DNA from: Gemmatimonadales bacterium
GTDB taxonomy: Bacteria; Gemmatimonadota; Gemmatimonadetes; Gemmatimonadales; GWC2-71-9
Direction: 5' to 3'
DNA: 33,144 nucleotides
NCBI GenBank assembly: GCA_025934955.1
Contig: JAICWE010000037.1
Span: forward strand, 1-33,144
A program made the translations under genes and the position numbers. Below are positions 14,928-23,663 of the stretch, in pieces (positions within the stretch are counted from its first letter, which is position 1; each line of letters starts with the position of its first letter). The notes beneath the pieces are model-generated. The model had not been told where the DNA came from. It saw only the letters and a list, made by a program, of their open reading frames with translations, and did not search any database.

Positions 14928-16646
14928 ATGGACAAGAAGGCGGTGGCGCACGTGCTGGAGCAGATCGCCGCCTTCCTCGAGCTGAAAGGCGAGAGCACCT
15001 TCCGCGTGCGCGCCTTCCGCACCGCCGCGCGCACGCTCGCGAGTCTCCCCTCCGATCTCGGCACGGCGCTCGCCGACGGCACCCTCGGCGAGACGAAGGG
15101 GATCGGGCCCGCCACGCTCCAGATCGTGCAGGAGCTGGCCGGCACCGGGCGGGCGACGATGCTGGAGGAGCTGCGCGAGCAGGTGCCGCAGGGGCTGGTG
15201 GAGATGCTCGCGATCTCCGGCCTCGGCGTCGCCAAGATCCGTCAGATCCACGACGCGCTCGGCATCGAGTCGGTGGGCGACCTGGAGAGCGCCGCGCGCG
15301 ACGGCCGGCTCGCCCGTCTGCCGCGCTTCGGGCCGAAGACGTCGGAGAACGTCCTCCGCGGCATCGCCTTCCTTCGCCGGGCCAGCGCGTTCCGCCTCTA
15401 CCACCATGCCGCCGAAGAGGCCGAGGGGTTGCGGCTCGCGCTGGAGCGGCTGCCCGGCGTCTCGCGCGCCATCGTCGCGGGCGAGGTCCGGCGGCGGAGC
15501 GAGGTGGTGCGGGAGACCGTCGTGGTCGTGGTGACGGAGCATGCGCCGGAAGAGCTGTTCCGCCGCCTGGCGCTGCTCCCCGGTGTGCACGAGTTCGCCG
15601 GTGAGGACGAACGGCGGATGACGCTGCGCTTCGCCGGCGGAGGCAGCGCGCAGATCGTCGTCACGGCCCCGCCCAACCTCGGCACCGTGCTGGTCCACGC
15701 CACCGGCAGCGACGCGCACGTCGCCGAGCTGACCGGCTGGGCCGGCGCGCGCGGATTCGCGCTCAGCGGTGCCGCACTCTGGAAGGGGAGCGACTTCGTC
15801 CCGACGCCGACCGAAGACCACTTCTATCGCGCGCTCGGCCTCATGCCGATTCCGCCGGAGCTGCGCGAGGGCGACGGCGAAGTCGAGATCGCCGCGACCG
15901 ACGCCCTGCCGCCGCTGATCGAGGACGTCGACGTGCGCGGCTTCCTCCACTGTCACACGATGTACTCCGACGGCTCGACCACGATCGAGGAGCTGGCGCT
16001 TGCCTGCCGCGCCGCCGGCTACGACTATCTCGGCGTTACCGATCACAGCCAGGCCGCGGCGTATGCCGGCGGCCTCTCGCCCGACGCGCTCCGCCGCCAG
16101 TGCGACGAGATCGACGCGCTCAACGCGCGGCTCGACGGCATCCGCGTCCTGAAGGGCATCGAGGCCGACATCCTCCAGGACGGGCGGGTGGACTACGCCG
16201 CCGGCGTGCTCGACCGCCTCGACTTCGTGATCGGCTCCATCCACAGCCGGTTCAACATGAGCGAGCCGGAAATGACCGCGCGCATGCTGGCGGCGATGGA
16301 GGACCCGCACCTCACGATCATCGGCCACCCGACCGGCCGGCTGCTGCTCGCGCGCGAACCGTACGCGATCGACGTGGACGCCGTGATCGAGAAGGCCGCG
16401 CGCACCGGCGTCGCGCTCGAGATCAACGCCGACCCCCATCGGCTCGACCTCGACTGGCGCGTGCTGCGCCGGGCCAAGGCCGCCGGCGTCATGATCTCCA
16501 TCGGGGCCGACGCGCACAACGTCGCCGGCATCGGCAACGTGCGCTTCGGCGTCGGCATCGCGCGGAAGGGCTGGCTGGGTCCGGCGGACGTGCTCAACAC
16601 CCGCACGGCCGAGGCGTTCGTGACCTTCGCCAGGGCGCGGCGGTGA
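14928..16646 (+). CDS. PolX-like protein: HhH + degenerate polymerase core + intact PHP phosphoesterase
   Basis: A 572-residue protein with the architecture of bacterial PolX. The N-terminal helical domain begins MDKKAVAHVLEQIAAFLELK and is followed by helix-hairpin-helix DNA-binding turns (TKGIGPATLQIV; ISGLGVAKIRQI; LPRFGPKTSENV). A nucleotidyltransferase-like core (about 175-320) comes next, then a C-terminal PHP domain. PHP metal ligands are complete: H341/H343, D348, D372/H373, E412, H439, H467 and D528/H530. The polymerase site is not: GS reads GE (185-186), the Asp pair reads E196 and V198, and the third Asp aligns with Q242. It likely retains 3'-5' exonuclease or phosphatase activity only. 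ATG 14928 matches the family N terminus; GTG 14904, overlapping the previous stop, is an alternative eight codons longer. Confidence 0.88.
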   Translation: MDKKAVAHVLEQIAAFLELKGESTFRVRAFRTAARTLASLPSDLGTALADGTLGETKGIGPATLQIVQELAGTGRATMLEELREQVPQGLVEMLAISGLGVAKIRQIHDALGIESVGDLESAARDGRLARLPRFGPKTSENVLRGIAFLRRASAFRLYHHAAEEAEGLRLALERLPGVSRAIVAGEVRRRSEVVRETVVVVVTEHAPEELFRRLALLPGVHEFAGEDERRMTLRFAGGGSAQIVVTAPPNLGTVLVHATGSDAHVAELTGWAGARGFALSGAALWKGSDFVPTPTEDHFYRALGLMPIPPELREGDGEVEIAATDALPPLIEDVDVRGFLHCHTMYSDGSTTIEELALACRAAGYDYLGVTDHSQAAAYAGGLSPDALRRQCDEIDALNARLDGIRVLKGIEADILQDGRVDYAAGVLDRLDFVIGSIHSRFNMSEPEMTARMLAAMEDPHLTIIGHPTGRLLLAREPYAIDVDAVIEKAARTGVALEINADPHRLDLDWRVLRRAKAAGVMISIGADAHNVAGIGNVRFGVGIARKGWLGPADVLNTRTAEAFVTFARARR

Positions 16647-17272
16647 AGGCCGCGCGCGCGCGCGACGTGTTCGCGCGGCTCCGCCAGGCGTATCCCGACG
16701 CGCGCTGCGCGCTCGATCATCGCAACGCCTTCGAGCTCCTCTGCGCCACGATCCTCTCGGCCCAATGTACCGACGTACGGGTGAACCTGGTGACGCCGGC
16801 GCTGTTCGCGACATATCCCGACGCCTTCACCCTCGCCCGCGCGAAGCCGGCGGAGCTGGAGCAGATCATCCGCTCCGCCGGCTTCTTCCGCAGCAAGGCG
16901 AAGAGTCTCATCGGCATGGCGCAGGCGCTGGTGGCCGACCACGCCGGCGAGGTGCCGCGCACCATGGAGGAGCTGCGGGCGCTGCCTGGCGTCGGCCGGA
17001 AGACGGCGAACGTGATCCTCGGCAATGCCTACGGCATCAACGAGGGCGTCACGGTGGACACCCACGTCGCCCGGCTGAGCGCGCTGCTCCGCTTCACCCG
17101 CGACACCGACCCGGTGAAGATCGAGCAGGCCCTGATGCCGCTGTTTCCGCAGGAGGATTGGGCGATGCTGTCGCACCTCCTGATCTCCCACGGGCGGCAG
17201 GTCTGCATCGCGCGGCGGCCGCGCTGCGGCGAGTGCGTCATCGCCGACCTCTGCCCGTCGGCGACATCGTGA
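16643..17272 (+). CDS. nth: Endonuclease III (DNA glycosylase/AP lyase)
   Basis: A 209-residue base-excision-repair enzyme that removes oxidised pyrimidines and cleaves the abasic site. The HhH motif LPGVGRKTANVIL contains the catalytic lysine K120. The catalytic aspartate is D139 in VTVDTHVARL. The iron-sulfur cluster loop is complete: C188, C195, C198 and C204 with C-x6-C-x2-C-x5-C spacing. Length and positions are nearly identical to the E. coli enzyme. The start is GTG 16643, overlapping the PolX stop as GTGA, so repair functions are translationally coupled. A (CG)n-rich stretch covers the first codons. Confidence 0.96.
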   Translation: MKAARARDVFARLRQAYPDARCALDHRNAFELLCATILSAQCTDVRVNLVTPALFATYPDAFTLARAKPAELEQIIRSAGFFRSKAKSLIGMAQALVADHAGEVPRTMEELRALPGVGRKTANVILGNAYGINEGVTVDTHVARLSALLRFTRDTDPVKIEQALMPLFPQEDWAMLSHLLISHGRQVCIARRPRCGECVIADLCPSATS

Positions 17273-18066
17273 GCGTCGCGCCGTCGGCGGCGTGGAGCCG
17301 CGTCGCGGAGGAGTACGCGCGGTACATTCTCCCCGATTTCGTGCCGGCGGCGCGGGCGCTGTGCGCGTATCTCGAGATCGGCCCGGCGGACCGGGTGGTG
17401 GACGTCGCCTGCGGTCCCGGCACCGCCGCGCTGGTCGCCGCCGAGCTCGGCGCGCGCCAGGTGGTCGGCGTGGACTTCGCGCCCGACATGCTGCGCGTCG
17501 CCGCGGGGCGGGCGGAGTCCGCCGGCGTCGCCGCGCGGGTGCGCTTCCTCGAGGGCGACGCCACGGCCCTGCCGCTCGACGACATGTCCGCCGACGTCGC
17601 CGTGTCCTCCTTCGGCGTGGTCTTCGCGCCCGATCCCGAGCGCGCGGTGGCGGAGCTCGCACGGGTGCTGGTGCCGCGTGGCCGGCTCGGCATGACGGCG
17701 TGGCCCCGCGAGCGCGGCGTCGCGCAGTACTACGCCCGCATCTATCGCCACCTCCCGAAGCCCCCAGGCCACGACTCGCACCGCTGGGGCGATCCGGTGC
17801 AGGCGCGTGCGTGGCTCGAGCCGTACTTCGAGCTGCTGCTGGCGCAGACGATCGAGGTCCCGCTCGACGCACCCTCGGCCGAGGAGGCGTGGCGGCGGCT
17901 CCGCTCCTCCGGCCGCATCTCGGCCGGCTACGCCGCCCTCGATGCCGCAGCGCGCGCGGCGATGGATCGCGATCTCCACACCTTCTTCGCGGAGCACGCT
18001 GACGCATCCGGTCGGGTCCGCTGGCCGCGCGAAGCGCTGGTCCTCTGCGCGCGGCGGCGGAGCTGA
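17269..18066 (+). CDS. Class I SAM-dependent methyltransferase
   Basis: A 265-residue methyltransferase of the UbiE/Methyltransf_11 type. Motif I VVDVACGPGTAAL (about 43-55, D45) binds S-adenosylmethionine. QVVGVDFAPDMLRVA supplies the acidic residue at the end of strand 2, FLEGDATALPLDD follows, and VAELARVLVPRGRLGMT is the usual post-core segment. The C-terminal part includes SAEEAWRRLRSSGRISAGY, similar to other bacterial small-molecule methyltransferases. The start is GTG 17269, overlapping the nth stop by four bases. The substrate is unknown; the neighbours do not define a pathway. Confidence 0.88.
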   Translation: MSVAPSAAWSRVAEEYARYILPDFVPAARALCAYLEIGPADRVVDVACGPGTAALVAAELGARQVVGVDFAPDMLRVAAGRAESAGVAARVRFLEGDATALPLDDMSADVAVSSFGVVFAPDPERAVAELARVLVPRGRLGMTAWPRERGVAQYYARIYRHLPKPPGHDSHRWGDPVQARAWLEPYFELLLAQTIEVPLDAPSAEEAWRRLRSSGRISAGYAALDAAARAAMDRDLHTFFAEHADASGRVRWPREALVLCARRRS

Positions 18067-18068
18067 CC

Positions 18069-20120
18069 GTGGCGGCGAACCGGCTCGGCGACGCGACGTC
18101 GGCGTACCTCCGGAGCGCGGCCCACCAGCCGATCCACTGGTTCCCCTGGAGCGCGGAGGCGTTCGCCGCCGCCGAGCACGCGAAGCGACCGATGCTGCTC
18201 GACATCGGCGCGGTGTGGTGCCACTGGTGCCACGTGATGGACCGCGAGTCGTACGAGGATCCGGCACTCGCGGCGTTCCTCAACGACAACTTCGTCTGCG
18301 TGAAGGTGGACCGGGACGAGCGGCCCGACGTCGATGCCCGCTACCAGCGCGCGGTGCAGACGATGACCGGCCAGGGCGGCTGGCCGCTTACCGCGTTCCT
18401 CACGCCCGCGGGCCAGGTGTTCTACGGCGGCACCTACTTCCCGCCCGACGGCCGCATGGCACGCCCCGGCTTCCGCAGCGTACTCGAGCAGGTGCTGCGC
18501 GCGTTTCACGATCGCCGCGATCAGGTGGACGCGCAGGCGCTGGCCATCGGGCGGCTCGTGGATCAGCAGCTCGACGACGCGGCGCCGGGCGATCCGCGCG
18601 CCGAGCTGCTGGACGACGCGGTGGTGCAGATGGCGCGCGCGTTCGACCCCAAGAACGGCGGGTTCGGCGGCCAGCCCAAGTTTCCCCATCCCGGCGCCAT
18701 TTCCCTGCTGCTCGCCCGCCACCACGATGCTCCGTCCGACGACGTGCGCCGCATGATCGATGTCACGCTCACCCGCATGGCCCATGGCGGCGTGTACGAC
18801 CAGCTCGGCGGCGGCTTCCACCGCTACAGCGTGGACGCCGAGTGGATCGTGCCCCACTTCGAGAAGATGTCCTATGACAACTCGGAGCTGCTGCGGGTGT
18901 ACTGCGACGCCTTCGCCGCGCTGGGCGATCCGCTCTACGGCGAGACCGCGCGCGGCATCGTGCGCTGGCTGCGGGAGGTGCTCGCCGACCCGGGCGGCGG
19001 CTACGGCGCGAGCCAGGACGCCGACGTCGGCCTCGACGACGACGGCGACTACTTCACCTGGACCCGCGACGAGGCTGCGGCCGTGCTCGACGCCGACGAG
19101 CTGGCCGTGGCGTCCGCGTACTGGGACATCGGCACCGCGGGCGAGATGCACCACGATCCGGCGAAGAACGTCCTCTTCGTCGCGATGACGCCGCTGGCGG
19201 CCGGCGCCGTGGCCGGCGTCACCGGCATCCGCGCCGCCGCGCTGATCGACTCCGCCGCGAAGAAGCTGCTCGCCGCGCGTGCGCGGCGGCCGGCTCCGTT
19301 CGTGGATCGCACCCGCTACGCCGCATGGAACGCAATGCTCGCCTCGGCGCTGCTCCGCGCCGGCGCCGTCCTCGACGACCGACAGGCGACGGAGCACGCG
19401 CTCCGCACCCTCACGCGTCTCCGGGCCGGGTGCGCTGAGTCCGATGCCGTGCCGCACACCCCGGGCGGGGTCGGCGGGATGCTGGACGATCAGGTGCAGA
19501 CCGCGCTCGCGGCGCTCGACGCCGCGGAGGCGACCGGTGACGAGGCGTGGACGATGTGGGCCGCCGCGATCCTCGAGCGCGTCTGGCGCGACTACGCCGC
19601 GGAGGATGGCGCGCTCTACGACACCGCGGCCGGTCGCGGCGGAGAGGGACTCCTGCCGCTGCGCGCCCGCACCATCCAGGACGCGCCGACCCCGGCGCCG
19701 AACGGCGCCGCCGCGCTCGCGGCGCTCCGCCTGCACGAGCGCACCGGCGACGGCCGCTGGCGCGCGCGGGCCGATGGAGTCCTCGCCGCCTTCGCCGGCT
19801 CGGTTGCCCAGCTCGGTCTCTTCGCGGCGACGTATCTCCTGGCGCTGGATCGCGCGCTGCATCCGGTGGCGCACCTCGTGGTCGTCGGCGCGCCCGGCGA
19901 CCGCGACGCCGAGACCATGCAGCGCCTTGCCCGCGCCGCCGCGCTCCCGCGCCGCAGCGTCCGGCGGCTGGCGCCCGGCGCACCGGTCGCCGCACTCCCG
20001 CCCGAGCTCGCCGGCATGCTCGCGACCGCGCGCGCCGCGACCGGCTTCGTCTGCATCGGCGACCGCTGCCTCGCGCCCGCGCGCGATGTTGCCGCGTGGA
20101 GCGCCTCGCTGTCGGTCTGA
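18069..20120 (+). CDS. YyaL/SPATA20-type protein: thioredoxin-like domain plus glycosidase-like toroid
   Basis: A 683-residue member of the DUF255/YyaL/SPATA20 family. Residues 1-165 are a thioredoxin-like domain with the signature CHWC: C51 and C54 in [16 protein letters not shown], followed by [12 protein letters not shown] and [11 protein letters not shown]. The remainder is an alpha/alpha-toroid region with family segments [34 protein letters not shown] and [11 protein letters not shown]. The biological role of this widespread family is not settled; N-acylglucosamine-epimerase-like activity and redox roles have been suggested. The start is GTG 18069, two bases after the methyltransferase stop. 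No signal peptide is seen, so it is likely cytoplasmic. Confidence 0.92.
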   Translation: MAANRLGDATSAYLRSAAHQPIHWFPWSAEAFAAAEHAKRPMLLDIGAVWCHWCHVMDRESYEDPALAAFLNDNFVCVKVDRDERPDVDARYQRAVQTMTGQGGWPLTAFLTPAGQVFYGGTYFPPDGRMARPGFRSVLEQVLRAFHDRRDQVDAQALAIGRLVDQQLDDAAPGDPRAELLDDAVVQMARAFDPKNGGFGGQPKFPHPGAISLLLARHHDAPSDDVRRMIDVTLTRMAHGGVYDQLGGGFHRYSVDAEWIVPHFEKMSYDNSELLRVYCDAFAALGDPLYGETARGIVRWLREVLADPGGGYGASQDADVGLDDDGDYFTWTRDEAAAVLDADELAVASAYWDIGTAGEMHHDPAKNVLFVAMTPLAAGAVAGVTGIRAAALIDSAAKKLLAARARRPAPFVDRTRYAAWNAMLASALLRAGAVLDDRQATEHALRTLTRLRAGCAESDAVPHTPGGVGGMLDDQVQTALAALDAAEATGDEAWTMWAAAILERVWRDYAAEDGALYDTAAGRGGEGLLPLRARTIQDAPTPAPNGAAALAALRLHERTGDGRWRARADGVLAAFAGSVAQLGLFAATYLLALDRALHPVAHLVVVGAPGDRDAETMQRLARAAALPRRSVRRLAPGAPVAALPPELAGMLATARAATGFVCIGDRCLAPARDVAAWSASLSV

Positions 20121-20122
20121 CT

Positions 20123-20128
20123 TATCTT
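20123..20128 (+). promoter_or_regulatory. Candidate -10 element before cyclophilin gene
   Basis: TATCTT lies just after the YyaL stop and 30 bases before the GTG start, leaving room for the GCGAGG ribosome site. The same hexamer occurs before the HEAT-repeat gene. No clear -35 is found at 16-18 bases. It would separate the cyclophilin run from the repair run. Confidence 0.3.
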
Positions 20129-20158
20129 CCAGCCCGTCACCCGATCCGCGAGGCATTC

Positions 20159-20608
20159 GTGAGCAAGACCGCAGTCATCGATACCAGCAGGGGCACCATC
20201 AGGGCGGAGCTGTACGACAAGGACGCGCCCGGCACGGTGTCCAACTTCGAGAAGCTCGCCAACAGCGAGTTCTACGACGGCACCCGCTTCCACCGCGTCA
20301 TCCCCAACTTCGTCATCCAGGGGGGCGACCCGCTGTCCCGGGACCCCAAGAACCCGCGCGTCGGCACCGGCGGTCCGGGCTACACCATCAAGTGCGAGAC
20401 CAGGGGCAACCCGCACAAGCACGGTGCCGGCTCGCTCTCGATGGCCCACGCGGGAAAGGACACCGGCGGCAGCCAGTTCTTCATCGCCCACTCGCAGCAG
20501 CGCCATCTCGACGGCGTTCACACCGTCTTCGGGCAGGTCACCGAGGGCATGGACGTCGTGAACGCCATCAAGCAGGGCGACGTAGTCAACTCGATCCGGG
20601 TCTCCTGA
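20159..20608 (+). CDS. Cyclophilin-type peptidyl-prolyl cis-trans isomerase
   Basis: A 149-residue cyclophilin lacking a signal peptide, so cytoplasmic. Hallmarks are [20 protein letters not shown], the active-site segment [14 protein letters not shown] with the catalytic arginine R46, [20 protein letters not shown] and [12 protein letters not shown]. The histidine in RHLDG lies where eukaryotic cyclophilins carry the cyclosporin-contacting tryptophan, as is common in bacteria. The start is GTG 20159 with GCGAGG six bases upstream; in-frame sequence before it is a shadow of the previous gene. Its role is protein folding; it heads the next plus-strand run. Confidence 0.94.
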   Translation: MSKTAVIDTSRGTIRAELYDKDAPGTVSNFEKLANSEFYDGTRFHRVIPNFVIQGGDPLSRDPKNPRVGTGGPGYTIKCETRGNPHKHGAGSLSMAHAGKDTGGSQFFIAHSQQRHLDGVHTVFGQVTEGMDVVNAIKQGDVVNSIRVS

Positions 20609-20609
20609 T

Positions 20610-21005
20610 CTGCAGATCGACTTCGCCGTCGTCGCCGACTACGCGCTGGTGGATCAGCAGGGGAAGCTGAGCGTCCTCGGCATCTTCCAGCACGTGCTCG
20701 TGCCCGGGTTTCCGGCGGTCCACCCCCGCACCTTCCTGGTGCTCCGGGTGAGCGGCCGCCGTACCGAGATCGGCAGCCACGTGCTGCGCATCCGCTTCCT
20801 CGATGCCGATGGGCAGGAGCTGCTCGGCGGCGAGGGCACCGCGCAGTTCGGCGAGCCGCCGGCCGGCGTCACCGACGTCGAGGCGGTCGCGGTGCTGAGC
20901 TTCGACCTCCCGTTTCCGAAGGCCGGCAGTTACAGCTTCGAGATCACGCTCGACGGCGGCGCGAGCACCCGTGTCCCCCTCGCGGTCAGCCAGCTCGCCG
21001 CCTGA
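20610..21005 (+). CDS. DUF6941-like small protein (start uncertain, possibly CTG)
   Basis: A beta-rich protein of about 131 residues. The segment QIDFAVVADYALVDQQGKLS followed by VLGIFQHV looks like the N terminus of the DUF6941 family (my recollection of the family, not a search). That homology runs upstream of the first GTG (20649) to a CTG at 20610, the only near-cognate start codon that keeps it; GTG 20649 would remove the first beta strand. The body (TFLVLRVSGRRTEIGSHVLR; LSFDLPFPKAGSYSFEITLD) has an immunoglobulin-like strand pattern. No signal peptide, membrane helix or catalytic motif is present. It begins one base after the cyclophilin stop. The function is unknown. Confidence 0.7.
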   Translation: MQIDFAVVADYALVDQQGKLSVLGIFQHVLVPGFPAVHPRTFLVLRVSGRRTEIGSHVLRIRFLDADGQELLGGEGTAQFGEPPAGVTDVEAVAVLSFDLPFPKAGSYSFEITLDGGASTRVPLAVSQLAA

Positions 21006-21025
21006 CGCGAGCCGGCCGTCCCATC

Positions 21026-21039
21026 CTCCGTCACCGGAG
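21026..21039 (+). promoter_or_regulatory. Hairpin covering the ribosome site of the FadL-like gene
   Basis: CTCCG (21026-21030), loop TCAC, CGGAG (21035-21039) form a perfect five-pair stem. The 3' arm contains the GGAG ribosome site, seven bases before ATG 21047. It could limit translation initiation, but five pairs can arise by chance. Confidence 0.3.
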
Positions 21040-21046
21040 TCCAGCG

Positions 21047-22420
21047 ATGCGACGATTTGGGCTGTGCTGCGGGCTCGCGGTCGCCTGTCTGCTGCCGGGA
21101 CGGGTGTCGGCCCAGGCATTCGGGATCTACGAGCAGAGTGCGTGCGTCATGGGCCGCGCCGGGACCGGCGTGGCGTCGCCCTGCGCCGACGGGTCGAGCA
21201 TCTACTTCAACCCGGCGAACATCGCGGGCGGGGGAAACGTCCTCGGCTTCGGCGGGACGCTGATCGCCCCGCGCGGCGGCTTCACCAACAGCGCCACCGG
21301 CCTCACCAGTGACATGAAGAGCAAGTTCTACCCGGTGCCCGACGCGTACCTCGTCCGGAACTACGGTCAGGGCACCGCGCGCTACGCCGTCGGCGTCGGC
21401 CTGTTCGCGCCCTTCGGGCTCACCACCGAGTGGCCCGCCGACTTCGCGGGCTCGTTCCTGGGCCAGAAGACCGTGATCCGCGCGCTCTACCTCCAGCCCA
21501 CCGCCGCGGTGCGCCTGGGCGACAGGTTCGCGATCGGCGGCGGCATCGACGTGAACTTCGCCCACGTCGAGCTGGACCAGCTGCTCGACCTCTCCACCCA
21601 GTTCGCCGCCTTCGGCGTCACCTTCGGCAATCTCGGCATTGCCAGCAACACCGCCTTCGGGTCGGGCAAGCTCAGCGCCAGTGCGACCGGCTACGGCTTC
21701 CACGTCGGCGTCTCCGCGCGGCCGCTGCCGCAGCTCGAGCTCGGTGCGCGCTACATGTCACGCCAGAAGGTCACGTTCGACAACGGGACCGCGACGTTCA
21801 CGCCCGTCCCCACCGGCCTGACGCTCCCCGCCGGCAATCCGCTCGGCCTTCCCGCCGGGACATCCGTGGATGCGATCGTCGCGCCGGAGTTCGTCTCCGG
21901 CGGTTTGCTCTCCACCCAGGGCGCGACGGCGGTGATCCGCTTCCCCGACCAGCTCGCGCTCGGTGCCGCGGTGCAGGCGTTCCCTCGACTCAAGCTTCTG
22001 GGCGAAGCGCAGTGGTCCCACTGGAAGGTCTTCGACGTGGTCCCCATCACCTTCGCGCTGCTGCCGTCGCGGCTGCTGTTCCAGAACAACCACAGCGTCT
22101 GGACCTTCCGCCTCGGCGGCGAATACGCCGTGAGCCCGCTGGCGACCGTGCGCGCCGGCTACTACATCCACGACGCCGCCGAGCCGCCGGAGGCGGTGAC
22201 GCCGAATCTGCCGGAGGGGAGCCGCTCATCGTTCACGATCGGGCTCGGCACCCGCGCGGGCGATGCGCTGCACATGGATATCGCGTATCAGTACATCGAC
22301 CAGGGTGACCGCCAGGGGCGCACGGTGGACAACGGCGGCATCCCGACGGTGGCGCTCAACAGCGGCGTCTACAAGCTGCACGCGCACCTGTTCGGCCTCA
22401 CGCTGGCCTACGCCTTCTGA
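21047..22420 (+). CDS. FadL/OmpP1/TodX-family outer-membrane transport protein
   Basis: A 457-residue outer-membrane beta-barrel. A signal peptide (about 1-23, ending VSAQ) is followed by the family's N-terminal plug region AFGIYEQSACVMGRAGTGVA and SSIYFNPANIAG, which matches the NPA element of FadL proteins. The rest is alternating amphipathic strands ending in LFGLTLAYAF with a terminal aromatic residue, as needed for barrel assembly. FadL proteins pass long-chain fatty acids or other hydrophobic compounds across the outer membrane. ATG 21047 has GGAG seven bases upstream. An SGNH-hydrolase lipoprotein follows 16 bases later, suggesting a lipid-release-and-uptake pair (inference). Confidence 0.93.
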   Translation: MRRFGLCCGLAVACLLPGRVSAQAFGIYEQSACVMGRAGTGVASPCADGSSIYFNPANIAGGGNVLGFGGTLIAPRGGFTNSATGLTSDMKSKFYPVPDAYLVRNYGQGTARYAVGVGLFAPFGLTTEWPADFAGSFLGQKTVIRALYLQPTAAVRLGDRFAIGGGIDVNFAHVELDQLLDLSTQFAAFGVTFGNLGIASNTAFGSGKLSASATGYGFHVGVSARPLPQLELGARYMSRQKVTFDNGTATFTPVPTGLTLPAGNPLGLPAGTSVDAIVAPEFVSGGLLSTQGATAVIRFPDQLALGAAVQAFPRLKLLGEAQWSHWKVFDVVPITFALLPSRLLFQNNHSVWTFRLGGEYAVSPLATVRAGYYIHDAAEPPEAVTPNLPEGSRSSFTIGLGTRAGDALHMDIAYQYIDQGDRQGRTVDNGGIPTVALNSGVYKLHAHLFGLTLAYAF

Positions 22421-22436
22421 TCGGGAGAGCCGACCG

Positions 22437-23663
22437 ATGCTGACCCGTCGCGCGATCGCGGCCTCGCTCCTCCTGGCGCTCCCGTTGACCCCGGCGTGCC
22501 GGAGCGACGAAGGCCCGCTCAATCCCCCCGACCTGTCGAACAACGGCGGCCTGATGGCCCGCTACGTGTCGATGGGCAACAGCATCACCGCCGGCTTTCA
22601 GAGCGCCGGCATCGACGACAGCACCCAGCTCCGGTCATACGCGCGCGTGTTCGCGGCGCAGGCGGGCGCGCCGTTCTTCGTGCCGCTGCTCAACCAGCCC
22701 GGCTGCCCCGCGCCGTTCGTGGTGAACGTGACCCAGACGCGGCTCGGCGGCGCCGGCCCCGACGATTGCGCGCTCCGCAATCCGGCGCCGCTGCCGTACG
22801 TGAGCAACGTGGCCGTGCCGGGTGCCCACGTCGGCAGCGTCACCGACAACAGCGTCGCCGCCAACGCGCTTACCACCTTCATCCTGGGCGGTCGCACCCA
22901 GGCGCAGGCGATGATGGCCGCCAAGCCGACGTTCGTCTCGGTGTGGATCGGCAACAACGAGGTGCTCGGCGCGCTGACCAGCTCCACCAATCCGGGTGAC
23001 CCGTCGCTGGTGGGGCCGGTGGACGCGTTCCGTTCGCAGTACACCGCCCTGGTGGACAGCATCGCGCTCACCGGCGCCAAGGCGATCCTCATCGGCGTGG
23101 CCGACGTCTCCATCATCCCCTACTCCACGCCGGGCCAGGTCTACTTCTGCCTCAAGACCGGCGCGTGCCCCGGCATTCCCGCGGGCGGCTTCCCCGCCAA
23201 TTTCGACGTGAGCGGCAACTGCGCGCCGCCGCCGCTCGCGAAGGGCGACTCCATCCTGGTGCCGTGGACCGTGGGCATCGCCCGGCTCTCCGCCGCCGCG
23301 GCGGGCGCGCACACCACGCTCGACTGCTCGGTGGACGCCGACGTGGTGACGCCGGCGGAGTTCAAGGGACTGCGCGACGCCGTGTCCGGTTACAACAGCT
23401 TCATCCAGCAGCAGGCCGCGGCGCGCGGCTGGGCCTATCTCGACGTGAATCCGACGCTGCTCGTCGCGAAAGCCGATCCGGCGCTCATCACGACGATTCC
23501 CAACCTTCCCACGGCCGCGAGCGGCGGCAACGTGACGTTCGGCGCGCTGTTCTCGCTCGACGGCGTACACCCGAGCACCGCCGCGCACCGCATCATCGCG
23601 GACTCGGTGATTTCCGCCGTGAACGCCACGTACCGGACGACGATCCCGTTCGCGGGTCCGTGA
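22437..23663 (+). CDS. SGNH/GDSL-hydrolase lipoprotein
   Basis: A 408-residue exported lipoprotein. The signal peptide ends in a lipobox LTPAC with C21 as the lipidated residue. The SGNH blocks are visible: block I SMGNSITAG with nucleophile S49, block III VWIGNNEVLG, and block V FSLDGVHPS with D375 and H378. Block II is less clear (GAHVGS is a candidate). Six further cysteines in the mature protein could form three disulfides, which fits a periplasmic or surface location. A strong ribosome site (GGGAGAG) precedes ATG 22437. Family members are lipases or esterases; adjacency to the FadL channel suggests lipid substrates. Its stop overlaps the next start by one base. Confidence 0.92.
   Translation: MLTRRAIAASLLLALPLTPACRSDEGPLNPPDLSNNGGLMARYVSMGNSITAGFQSAGIDDSTQLRSYARVFAAQAGAPFFVPLLNQPGCPAPFVVNVTQTRLGGAGPDDCALRNPAPLPYVSNVAVPGAHVGSVTDNSVAANALTTFILGGRTQAQAMMAAKPTFVSVWIGNNEVLGALTSSTNPGDPSLVGPVDAFRSQYTALVDSIALTGAKAILIGVADVSIIPYSTPGQVYFCLKTGACPGIPAGGFPANFDVSGNCAPPPLAKGDSILVPWTVGIARLSAAAAGAHTTLDCSVDADVVTPAEFKGLRDAVSGYNSFIQQQAAARGWAYLDVNPTLLVAKADPALITTIPNLPTAASGGNVTFGALFSLDGVHPSTAAHRIIADSVISAVNATYRTTIPFAGP

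Noticed and set aside
16650..16665. CG dinucleotide run at the start of nth as a regulatory or Z-DNA element
   Set aside because: It is short, coding (Ala/Arg codons) and similar runs occur at many places in this GC-rich window.
14700..20156. Several 700-codon minus-strand open frames over polX, nth and the YyaL-like gene
   Set aside because: All are shadows of plus-strand genes with recognisable active sites; no family motif is visible in them.
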